In this document: positions 1 to 6,233 of the stretch, one piece after another
Numbering within the stretch: the first letter of the stretch is position 1
Layout: each line of letters opens with the position of its first letter
Assembly: GCA_964607425.1 (NCBI GenBank)
Contig: CAZSKQ010000151.1
Location: 1-7,368, forward strand
Direction: 5' to 3'
Source: IDS-8 sp964607425
GTDB lineage: Bacteria > Pseudomonadota > Gammaproteobacteria > Steroidobacterales > Woeseiaceae
DNA length: 7,368 nt
The notes under the pieces: generated by a model
What the model was told of the DNA's origin: nothing
Databases searched by the model: none
Seen by the model: only the letters and a program-made list of their open reading frames with translations
Translations under genes and position numbers: made by a program

Positions 1-937
1 CGAAGACGTAGTCGGCCCAGGCATTGTCGGCCGCCACGGTGCTGAACTGGCCGAAGATTCCCCCGCCGCCGTAGGTCTGGCCGTTGACCACGATCTCGAC
101 GAACTCGTAAGGCGCGTACTGCGCCAGGTCGCGGAAGGCGCGGTTGTCCAGGGTCAGGATGTAGCGCTCGCTCCCGAAAGCGTCGTAGCGCGCGCCCGTG
201 GCCGCGTAACGCTGCACGCCGGTCGACGGGCGGCTGATACCCGCCTCGGGTACCGGCACCGCCAGCGCCCAGACGTTGAAATCGGCCGCGCGTTCCCTGA
301 ACGGCGATACGGCGAACAGCCGGTCGGCCAGGCGCTTTGCATCGGCTCGGAAATCGTCCATCTCGGCGGCCGTGTAGCCGTCGCCGAGCAGCAGCAGGTC
401 CACCTTGTGCGCGGGATCGCCGTTGTGACGGACGGCCACGGGCTTGGCCGGCGGGGGTGGCGCGATGCGTTCGACGGCCAGGGCGGCTGGATCCACCGGC
501 ACCGACCACTGCAGGGCGAAGCGGTTGTCCGCATCGCGCCCGTATACGTCCACCCGAACGGGGGCGTCGGGCAGCGGGAAGCGCAGCGATTCGCCGAAGC
601 TGCGCTGCAGCTCCCGCGCCTCGCCGGTGGTGCGCCATTCGCCGAACACCGTGCTGTAGCCGCGTGAGTACAGCACGCGCCCGCTTTCAGGATCGACCAC
701 CTCGAACTTCTGGCTGCCGCGGTTGCTGTCGTCCAATGGCCGTGCCGGGTTACCGGGCCAGGGCAACGCTTCCACAACCACTCGCTCCAGCGCGTAGTGC
801 TCGGTCGTGGCATCGCCGGAGTGCTGGATGTCGACCCGCAGAGTGGGTGGCGGCGTTGGGGCCGGCCGGTCCGGCATTCCGGCGGCGGCGGTGCCGGCCA
901 GTAAGAGCCCGGCGATGGAAAAGAGCGTTCGATTCAT
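1..937 (-). CDS. Secreted M64-family (IgA-protease-like) metallopeptidase, N-terminal part, runs off left edge
   Basis: The frame is open from the ATG at 937 to the window edge, giving 312 residues and no stop; the 3' end lies outside. Residues 1-20 (MNRTLFSIAG then LLLAGTAAAG) look like a Sec signal peptide, so the product is probably periplasmic or exported. Residues 33-160 would be the beta-rich N-terminal domain of M64 proteins (Asp-rich, with YGRDADNRF near 132-140). The peptidase domain begins near 175: KVDLLLLGDGYTAAEM (178-193), then FNVWALAVPVPEAGISRP (220-237), and VVNGQTYGGGGIFG (283-296). These match the conserved order in M64 peptidases. The zinc-binding HExxH-type motif would follow VF at 311-312, so it is just outside the window and catalytic competence cannot be judged. 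The start overlaps the HAD stop as ATGA (934-937), which suggests coupled translation. Family assignment is from remembered motifs; the substrate is unknown. Confidence 0.82.
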   Translation of the reverse strand, partial: MNRTLFSIAGLLLAGTAAAGMPDRPAPTPPPTLRVDIQHSGDATTEHYALERVVVEALPWPGNPARPLDDSNRGSQKFEVVDPESGRVLYSRGYSTVFGEWRTTGEARELQRSFGESLRFPLPDAPVRVDVYGRDADNRFALQWSVPVDPAALAVERIAPPPPAKPVAVRHNGDPAHKVDLLLLGDGYTAAEMDDFRADAKRLADRLFAVSPFRERAADFNVWALAVPVPEAGISRPSTGVQRYAATGARYDAFGSERYILTLDNRAFRDLAQYAPYEFVEIVVNGQTYGGGGIFGQFSTVAADNAWADYVF

Positions 938-1337
938 CCGGCCAGGTGCGTCATGTATTTGTCGAGGATGCGGCCAGCTTCAGCGGGCCCTCTCGAGATG
1001 AAAGCCTGCCATCCGGACGCGAGCGCGGCGGCGACGTTGCCGGGGTTGTCGTCGAAGAACAGGATCTCGCCGGCGTCGCAGCCGCAGGCTTCGCGCACCT
1101 GGTCGAAGGCTGCGCGGTCCGGCTTGAGGAGTCCCGTGCGAAACGACAGGAACTTAAGGTCGAACCGGCCGGCGAGGGCGCCCGAGGTTTCCGGGCGTTC
1201 CCAATGGGCGGCGTTGGTGTTCGAGAGGAGCACGCGGCGAATGCCCGGCGGGATCGAATCGAGCAGCTCGAGGGCTTCCGGGAAAAGCGTTTGCGGCCAG
1301 GCGTGGAAGCGGTCGAGGAAACGGCGACAGGGGTCAT
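934..1337 (-). pseudogene. 5'-truncated HAD-superfamily (subfamily IA-like) hydrolase; motif I missing
   Basis: The frame from 1335 down to the TGA at 934-936 reads 133 residues of a HAD hydrolase. It begins DPCRRFLDRFHAWPQTLFPE, which resembles the second half of the cap region. Motif II follows as LLSNTNAAHW (36-45), motif III as LLKPD with the lysine at 71, and motif IV as ILFFDDNPGN (91-100). The family's N-terminal segment of about 80 residues, with the DxD/DxGG nucleophile, is absent. Upstream in this frame lies only Pro/Ser/Thr-rich shadow translation of the DUF4340 gene. There is no in-frame ATG; the first usable start is GTG at 1231-1233, inside motif II. An ATG at 1335-1337 overlaps the DUF4340 stop (ATGA) but is one base out of frame. 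One extra C in the four-C run (1330-1333, minus strand) would join it to the HAD frame as MTPCRRFLDRF, still without motif I. It may be a recent pseudogene, a truncated translated remnant, or an assembly error. Confidence 0.72.
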
Positions 1338-2398
1338 TCCTGGGCGGTGAGGAGGTCTTCCCAGCGGCGGGTGAGCTGGTTGGCCTTGTATTGGGGGATG
1401 CGGTATTCCCAGGCGGCGACGCGGGCGTTGATGGTGTCGGCTTGTTCGGCGGGATCGGGCGTTGTGGTTCCTTCGGTTTGCTCCGCTCCCGGATCGGTTT
1501 CCGATGCGTCTTCCGCTTCCATGGGGACGACCCGGGCTTCCAGGCCGATCCAGGTCTCGTCGTTCGCGGTCGTCGAATCGACCGTCAGTTGCAGGCCGTC
1601 GAAGGTGGTATAAACGGTCGTTGCCGTCGCCGCTCCCTCGGGCGCTTCGCCTTCGCCTGCCGGTCGGACGTCTTCCAGCTCGAGACCGCCGACCGCCGTG
1701 GCGATGCTGTTGCCTACCGAGGGATAACTCAGCTCCCGGCCTTCCGGAACCTGCTCGAACTCGAAATTCACCGCATCCTCGCTCGTCTTGTACAGGTTGA
1801 TCGCCTCACCGTCGCCGTGCGTGATGGAGACCGACCGGATGCGCGACGAAGGGATGTCGACGATTTCGGGCACGAGCCAGCCGCCGGCGTCGTCGGGGAT
1901 GTCGGGGTTGCGGTCGATGAGCCAGCTCTGTGCCTCGTCGGGGATGCGCGCGTAGCGATACTCCCGCTGCACGGCTTCGCCAAGGATCAGCGAAACCGCC
2001 GCCGCTCCCGGTCCGGCCGTTTCGACGAGAATACCGCTGCTGCCTTCTTCGTCGGGCGGCAACACGCCCAGGCGATCGTAGTACTCGCTGTTCGACGTCT
2101 TCTGCTCGACCTTGCGCGCTTCCGCGATCGCGACCAGCAGGTCGCGCAGGACAGCTGTGTTCGCCTCGTAGCCGCCCTTGCCGGGAACGATCCAGCGCTC
2201 GCCTTCGCGTGCGAGCGTGACCTCGCTGTCGGCGTCGGTGACCGTCACCCCGGTGACGGCGTCGAGCTGGGTCTTGAGATCCGGGAAGAGCAGCTCGTTC
2301 GCTTTTCCCCCGCTGTTTTGCTGCCGGTCCAGCAGGAACACGGCCGCGAACAGCACGACGACGGCAACGCCCAGTATCTTCAGCGTGCGCGCGCTCAC
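1334..2398 (-). CDS. DUF4340 domain-containing membrane-anchored protein of a Gld-type ABC system
   Basis: A 354-residue protein starting at GTG 2396-2398, which overlaps the GldG-like stop as GTGA. A strong Shine-Dalgarno run six bases upstream decides this start over the ATG at 2425, which would overlap the upstream gene by 31 bases. Residues 7-23 form one hydrophobic helix (ILGVAVVVLFAAVFLL), followed by a polar domain, so most of the protein should be periplasmic. The DUF4340 pattern is visible as ERWIVPGKGGYEAN (67-80), then SEYYDRLGV (104-112), an LILGEAVQREYRYAR segment (137-151), and a C-terminal EYRIPQYKANQL (331-342). Residues 293-320 are an acidic Thr/Glu/Asp/Pro-rich insert. DUF4340 genes commonly follow GldG-like genes; the molecular role is unknown, perhaps as an extracytoplasmic partner of the transporter. 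The C-terminus looks complete, so whatever damaged the next gene did not cut this one. Confidence 0.88.
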   Translation of the reverse strand: MSARTLKILGVAVVVLFAAVFLLDRQQNSGGKANELLFPDLKTQLDAVTGVTVTDADSEVTLAREGERWIVPGKGGYEANTAVLRDLLVAIAEARKVEQKTSNSEYYDRLGVLPPDEEGSSGILVETAGPGAAAVSLILGEAVQREYRYARIPDEAQSWLIDRNPDIPDDAGGWLVPEIVDIPSSRIRSVSITHGDGEAINLYKTSEDAVNFEFEQVPEGRELSYPSVGNSIATAVGGLELEDVRPAGEGEAPEGAATATTVYTTFDGLQLTVDSTTANDETWIGLEARVVPMEAEDASETDPGAEQTEGTTTPDPAEQADTINARVAAWEYRIPQYKANQLTRRWEDLLTAQE

Positions 2399-4422
2399 GC
2401 CTCCCTCCTCCGGTGACGCCGCCACACCGCGAACAGCACGAACGCGATCAGCAGCGCCGGGACGAGCGCGATGTTGACGATCTTCAGCACCGTCCCAAGG
2501 CGCTCGATGTCACGGTCGAGGCCGCGCTGCACCGCGCGCAGCTCCTGGCGAATCTCGGCGCGTCGATCGATGAAGCGGTCGATCTCGGCCTGCTGCTCCG
2601 GCGTCATGAGGATGTTGCCGGTATCCTGGCGGGCCGCCTGCAATTCCCCCAGCCGCGCTTCCGTTTCCTCCAGCTCCTGCTGCAGCCGTTGCTCGGTCTG
2701 CTGGAAGCGCGCCTGCGCCTCCACGCGCAGCGCGTCCACCCGCGTGAACGGCCGCGAGTAGCTGGCACGGCTGCGAACCGCGATGAGGTCGTTGCTCCCC
2801 GACAGGTTCTCCAGCGCGTTGGCGACGAAAGTGCCGTTGTCCGCGAACGCGTTCGCGATCTGCTGTCCGAAGAAGCTCTGCACCTGCACCCACATCCGGT
2901 CGGAGAGAACGTCGACGTCGGCGACGACGACGAGATTCGCGGGTGCCGCGGACTTGGCGAGATGCCCGCCCGGGTTCGCGGAGCCGTCCTCCGTTGCCGT
3001 GGACACAGGCAACGAATTGTCCCTTGCGGTATCCGGCTCCGCGGCCGCGAAAGCGTCGTCATCTGCCCCGGGGTTCGCCGTGTCCGGAGCGTCTTCGGCT
3101 GCCGGCGCTTCGTCGCCGCTTGCCGCGGCCTCGCCGGCCGCGGGCGGCCCGTCCGGAAACGCGCTCTCCAGCTCACCGCTGATCCTTGCCGCCAGCACGT
3201 ATTGCTCCCCGGTCGGCGCGAGATCCCGCAGCAGCGTTGACGGGTCAGGCAGGAAGCGGAACTGCGATGCCGGCAGTATGGCCGCGGAGGCGCTGGACGT
3301 TATCAGCGGTTCCACGGTTGGCGCTTTCTCTTCGTCGAACTCGAAATGCCCGACGGTGCCCATGTTGATGATATCGAGGTCGGCGGTCACCACGTCGTCG
3401 GAGCTGGTCTGCGCCGCGGTGATGCCAAGCATTCCGGGATGCAGCACGGGCCGGCCGCTCATGCGGGAGGAAATGCGCAGCGCGAGCTCGGCGTCGGCCA
3501 CCACGTCGTCCGTAGAGAATTCGATGCCCCAGGCACGAAACAGCCTGGGCAGGTTTGAACTCTGCGCCTGCGGCGGCATGCCTTGCGGCATTCCCTGCGG
3601 CATCGCCGCCGCATCGGCTTCCGCCAGCGGATCGACGAACACCAGGGCCTTGCCGCCGCGCATCATGAACTGGTCGATGGCGTACAGCGTGGCGTCGGAG
3701 AGGTTCTTCGGCTGCACTATCCAGAGAAGCCCGACGTCCTCGCCGATATCGGTGACGTCCGTGCCGAGGTTGCGGATTTCGAAGAGCTGCTGCGCCTGGC
3801 TGTAGGCGACCCAGGGCGACTGCATCTGCTGCGTGCGCGGATCGAAGGCACCCGTCATGTCCACGCCGGAGATCAGTCCGATGACGGTGGACTCCGGCCG
3901 CGACAGGATACTGACCAGGCGTGCGATATCGTATTCGAGGAATTCCTCTTTTTCCGGCTCGAAGAAGCGAATGATTTCCTCGTCGTCGATGCTGTTGGTC
4001 CCGGCGAGGCCCATGTAGATGGGGTCGGGCGAGGCGCCGGTCTGGATGCCCTGCAGCCCGAACTGCGCCGCCCGGTCTTCGTCCACGGAGAACGGCAGCG
4101 GGTCGATGACTTGCAGCCGGATATTGCCTTGTGCCTCCGCCTCGAACTCCTCGAGCAGCTCGCGTACCCGATTGGCGTAGGCGCGGATTCCCGGCAGGTC
4201 TTTTGTCGCCTGGTCGGAGAAGTAGAAATAGAGATTGATCGGTTCCTCGATGTTGTCGAGGACGCGCTTCGTGCCGTCGGAGAGGGTGTAGAGGTTGTTC
4301 TCGGTAAGGTCGATGCGCCAGCCGCGGAAAAGCTGGTTACTGACGATCACGGCCGCGATGAAAGCCAAAGCCAGCAGCAGCAGGCTGATCGAGCTCAGGC
4401 GGCGTTGCGATTGCGTGCCCAT
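2395..4422 (-). CDS. GldG-like auxiliary protein of ABC transporter (ABC_transp_aux-type), membrane-anchored
   Basis: A 675-residue protein starting at ATG 4420-4422, one base into the permease stop (TGATG). An N-terminal hydrophobic helix (about 10-30) is followed by RIDLTENNLYTLSDGTK (36-52), the characteristic opening of GldG-like proteins. The periplasmic ABC_transp_aux-type region continues with NLYFYFSD (63-70), the segment around VIGLISGVDMTG (180-191), and QFMMRGGKALVFVDP (251-265). A small Met-Pro-Gln-Gly repeat lies at 274-285. Residues about 424-494 are a low-complexity Ala/Asp/Glu/Pro linker. The C-terminal part has NLVVVADVDVLSDRMW (496-511), a predicted long coiled coil rich in Gln/Glu/Arg (about 563-645), and a second hydrophobic helix (about 648-667) ending in RRHRRREA. 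Both ends would therefore be in the membrane with a large periplasmic body. Family homologues act with ABC-2 transporters; in Flavobacterium the Gld version is needed for gliding, but nothing here indicates gliding. Confidence 0.88.
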   Translation of the reverse strand: MGTQSQRRLSSISLLLLALAFIAAVIVSNQLFRGWRIDLTENNLYTLSDGTKRVLDNIEEPINLYFYFSDQATKDLPGIRAYANRVRELLEEFEAEAQGNIRLQVIDPLPFSVDEDRAAQFGLQGIQTGASPDPIYMGLAGTNSIDDEEIIRFFEPEKEEFLEYDIARLVSILSRPESTVIGLISGVDMTGAFDPRTQQMQSPWVAYSQAQQLFEIRNLGTDVTDIGEDVGLLWIVQPKNLSDATLYAIDQFMMRGGKALVFVDPLAEADAAAMPQGMPQGMPPQAQSSNLPRLFRAWGIEFSTDDVVADAELALRISSRMSGRPVLHPGMLGITAAQTSSDDVVTADLDIINMGTVGHFEFDEEKAPTVEPLITSSASAAILPASQFRFLPDPSTLLRDLAPTGEQYVLAARISGELESAFPDGPPAAGEAAASGDEAPAAEDAPDTANPGADDDAFAAAEPDTARDNSLPVSTATEDGSANPGGHLAKSAAPANLVVVADVDVLSDRMWVQVQSFFGQQIANAFADNGTFVANALENLSGSNDLIAVRSRASYSRPFTRVDALRVEAQARFQQTEQRLQQELEETEARLGELQAARQDTGNILMTPEQQAEIDRFIDRRAEIRQELRAVQRGLDRDIERLGTVLKIVNIALVPALLIAFVLFAVWRRHRRREA
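2401..2411 (-). promoter_or_regulatory. Strong Shine-Dalgarno site of the DUF4340 gene
   Basis: On the minus strand this reads GGAGGAGGGAG, with GGAGGAG ending six bases before the GTG at 2398. It lies inside the last codons of the GldG-like gene and is by far the best ribosome binding site in the operon. It supports the GTG start and suggests that the DUF4340 protein can be initiated independently as well as by coupling. Confidence 0.8.
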
Positions 4423-5156
4423 CAGTCGGCCTGCTTCCACTGCAAAACGATGGTGTTGGCGAACAGGAAAGCGCCGATCACCAGCGCGAAGTACACGAGG
4501 TCGCGGAAATCGAGTACGCCCTTGCTGATGTCGCGGAAGTGCGTAAGGAAACTCAGGGAAGCGATGCCGTCGACGATCGTCTGCGGCGCCCAGCCGGAGA
4601 ACAGGTCGAGCACTACCTGGAAGCCCGAGAACAGGAACACGAAGCACACGACGACCGTGATCACGAACGCGATCACCTGGTTGCGCGTTGCCGCCGACAG
4701 GCAGGAACCGATGGCCAGGAAGCCGCCGGCCATCAACAGGCTGCCGATATAGCCGGCAAGAATCGCGCCGTTGTCCGGGTCGCCGAGGTAATTGACGGTG
4801 AGCCAGATCGGGAACGTGAGGACGAGGGCGATAGCGGTGAAAGCCCACGCCGCCAGGAACTTGCCGAGCACCGCCTGCCACGGCGTCACCGGCAGGGTCA
4901 TCAGCAGTTCCACGCTCCCGGTCTTGCGTTCTTCCGCCCACAGCCGCATGGCGATCGCCGGCACGAGGAACAGGTAGAGCCACGGGTGATAGTTGAAGAA
5001 CGGCGCGAGGTCCGCCTGGCCGCGCTCGTAGAACCCGCCGAAGTAGAAGGTAAAGGTGCCCATCAGCACGAGGAAGATGACGATGAACACGTAGGCGACG
5101 GGCGTCGCGAAGTAGCTGCGCAGCTCGCGCCGGAAGATCGCACCGACGGCGCTCAC
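4422..5156 (-). CDS. ABC-2 type transporter permease (GldF-like)
   Basis: A 244-residue integral membrane protein with GTG start at 5154-5156, overlapping the ATPase stop by four bases (GTGA). About six hydrophobic helices are visible, near residues 20-40, 57-74, 101-122, 134-155, 159-181 and 219-240. The N-terminal amphipathic opening FRRELRSYFATPVAYVF and the cytoplasmic loop RLWAEERKTGSVELLMTLPV (71-90) are hallmarks of ABC-2 permeases of the GldF/NosY-like type; the loop with E, GS/T, E and P is expected to contact the ATPase. It presumably dimerises and pairs with the ATPase encoded just upstream. The transported substrate cannot be read from sequence. The upstream ATG at 5234 would overlap the ATPase gene by about 80 bases and adds a polar, Pro/Gly/Arg-rich extension unlike the family, so the GTG is preferred. 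Its Shine-Dalgarno site is weak, consistent with coupling to the gene before. Confidence 0.9.
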   Translation of the reverse strand: MSAVGAIFRRELRSYFATPVAYVFIVIFLVLMGTFTFYFGGFYERGQADLAPFFNYHPWLYLFLVPAIAMRLWAEERKTGSVELLMTLPVTPWQAVLGKFLAAWAFTAIALVLTFPIWLTVNYLGDPDNGAILAGYIGSLLMAGGFLAIGSCLSAATRNQVIAFVITVVVCFVFLFSGFQVVLDLFSGWAPQTIVDGIASLSFLTHFRDISKGVLDFRDLVYFALVIGAFLFANTIVLQWKQAD

Positions 5157-6094
5157 GTCGCGGTAGCCCCGGTAATCTGCCGGAATACGTCGTCCAGGCG
5201 GCCGCCCTGGAATTGCAGGCTGGTTACCGGCCATTGCCGCGCCGCCGCGAGGTCCGAGATCTCGCGCCAGGGCTCGATGTGGCCGCCCGAGCCGGGTAAC
5301 GCGACGATGGTGCGATGCAAGCGATTCGACTCGGTAGCGGCGACCGAGGGCAGCTTCTCGATCGCGGCGCGGATCTCGTCGAAGTTCGCGTCGCGCTCGA
5401 GGGCGATGCTCACCGCGTTGTGGTAGCGCGAGCGTGACGCGAGCTCGGCCGGCGTCTCGTCCGCCAGGATGCGCCCGTCCGCGATGATGATCGCGCGGCT
5501 GCAGACCGCTTCCACTTCCTCGAGAATGTGCGTGGAGATCACGATCAGCTTGTCGGCGGACATGGAGCGGATGAGTTCGCGCACTTCGTGTTTCTGGTTG
5601 GGATCCAGCCCGTCGGTGGGCTCGTCCAGGATCAGGACGTCCGGATCGTGCAGGATGGCCTGCGCCAGCCCCACGCGGCGCTTGAAGCCTTTCGACAGCG
5701 TCTCCACCGACTGGTCCAGCACCGGTTCGAGGTGCAGTTCACCGATGATCGCGTCGAGCCGCCGGCGGCGCTGCTCACCCTTGAGCTGGCGAATGTCCGC
5801 AACGAACTCGAGGAAGGAGCGGGGCGTCATTTCCGGGTAGCAGGGGGCGCCTTCCGGCAGGTAGCCCAGGTGACGCCGTGCCTCCAGTGCGTCCTCCGCG
5901 ACATCGTGCCCGCAGACGCGGGCGCTGCCCGAATCGGGGGTGATGAAGCCGGTGATCATCTTCATCGTCGTGGATTTCCCGGCGCCGTTCGGGCCGAGGA
6001 AGCCCAGGACCTCTCCCGCCTTGCAGTCGAAGCTCAAGTGATCGACGACGGTGTGTGAACCGTAGCTTTTTGTAAGATCGCGTATCTCGATCAT
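5153..6094 (-). CDS. ABC transporter ATP-binding protein (GldA-like)
   Basis: A 313-residue ABC ATPase and first gene of the operon. All nucleotide-binding motifs are present: Walker A GPNGAGKST (34-42), the Q-loop region LGYLPEGAPCYPEMT (76-90) with Glu where many ABC proteins have Gln, the signature LSKGFKRRVGLAQA (133-146), Walker B VLILDEPTDGLDP (153-165) and the switch histidine in STHILEEVE (187-195). A C-terminal extension of about 90 residues follows the core, as in GldA/CcmA-type multidrug-like ATPases. It should energise the permease encoded next. The ATG at 6092-6094 gives the canonical MIEIRDLTKSYG opening; an upstream GTG (6131-6133) would add 13 residues of no family similarity and would sit at the predicted transcription start. 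The Shine-Dalgarno site is poor (GGA about nine bases upstream). Confidence 0.94.
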   Translation of the reverse strand: MIEIRDLTKSYGSHTVVDHLSFDCKAGEVLGFLGPNGAGKSTTMKMITGFITPDSGSARVCGHDVAEDALEARRHLGYLPEGAPCYPEMTPRSFLEFVADIRQLKGEQRRRRLDAIIGELHLEPVLDQSVETLSKGFKRRVGLAQAILHDPDVLILDEPTDGLDPNQKHEVRELIRSMSADKLIVISTHILEEVEAVCSRAIIIADGRILADETPAELASRSRYHNAVSIALERDANFDEIRAAIEKLPSVAATESNRLHRTIVALPGSGGHIEPWREISDLAAARQWPVTSLQFQGGRLDDVFRQITGATAT

Positions 6095-6133
6095 GACGCA
6101 TCCAGCCGGGTGGCCGCCGCAGCGCGGGTGCAC

Positions 6134-6162
6134 GTTTTAGCAAAAAGCATTTACCGTATCAA
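6134..6162 (-). promoter_or_regulatory. Probable sigma-70 promoter of the Gld-type ABC operon
   Basis: On the minus strand, TTGATA (6157-6162) matches five of six bases of the -35 consensus TTGACA. It is followed after exactly 17 bases by TAAAAC (6134-6139), which matches four of six of the -10 consensus TATAAT. The segment is the most AT-rich stretch of the gap and contains a run of five T. Transcription would start near 6127 and leave a leader of about 33 bases before the ATPase ATG. The -35 box lies one base from the REP-like arm. Prediction only; no operator is recognisable. Confidence 0.6.
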
Positions 6163-6163
6163 C

Positions 6164-6233
6164 TGCAGGAGCGCGCATTGCGCGCGATGCCCATACGGTC
6201 AACGTGGCATCGCGCGCGATGCGCGCTCCTACA
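6164..6233. repeat. REP/BIME-like inverted repeat between hydrolase and ABC operon
   Basis: Two 28-base arms (6164-6191 and 6206-6233) are inverted copies with two mismatches, separated by 14 bases. Each arm has a G[T/C]AGGAGC head and an internally palindromic GCGCGC/ATGCC-like body, as in extragenic palindromes with a GTAG head spread by RAYT transposases. The right arm overlaps the hydrolase 3' end: the GTAG head on the minus strand contains the TAG stop (6229-6231). The transcribed RNA could form a long stem that stabilises or attenuates the upstream message. No U-tract follows on the minus strand, so it is not a standard intrinsic terminator. Confidence 0.8.

Noticed and set aside
154..813. 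Minus-strand open frame of 219 codons within the M64 region
   Set aside because: It is in a different frame from the M64 peptidase, and its translation is Arg/Ser/Pro/Thr-rich without domains. The M64 frame has a signal peptide and family motifs and runs off the edge.
953..2416. Long plus-strand open frame (about 487 codons) opposite the DUF4340 and HAD genes
   Set aside because: Its translation is Arg/Gly/Ala-rich with no recognisable domain, and the minus strand carries clear protein-family motifs over the same bases. It is a typical antisense shadow in GC-rich DNA.
2783..3805. Plus-strand Ser/Ala-rich open frame of about 340 codons
   Set aside because: Low-complexity shadow of the acidic linker region of the GldG-like gene; no motifs.
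3583..4752. Plus-strand open frame of about 389 codons opposite the GldG-like and permease genes
   Set aside because: Composition (Arg/Gln/His/Val) is the complement of hydrophobic and acidic minus-strand codons. It has no start context or family motif and spans a minus-strand gene junction.
5848..5855. Glu instead of Gln in the Q-loop region of the ABC ATPase as a sign of an inactive enzyme
   Set aside because: YLPE at this position is common in GldA/CcmA-like ATPases, and all other nucleotide-binding motifs are intact.
6164..6233. Intrinsic terminator for the hydrolase gene
   Set aside because: The stem is strong, but no U-tract follows on the minus strand; the next bases are the GTTGATACGG of the promoter region.
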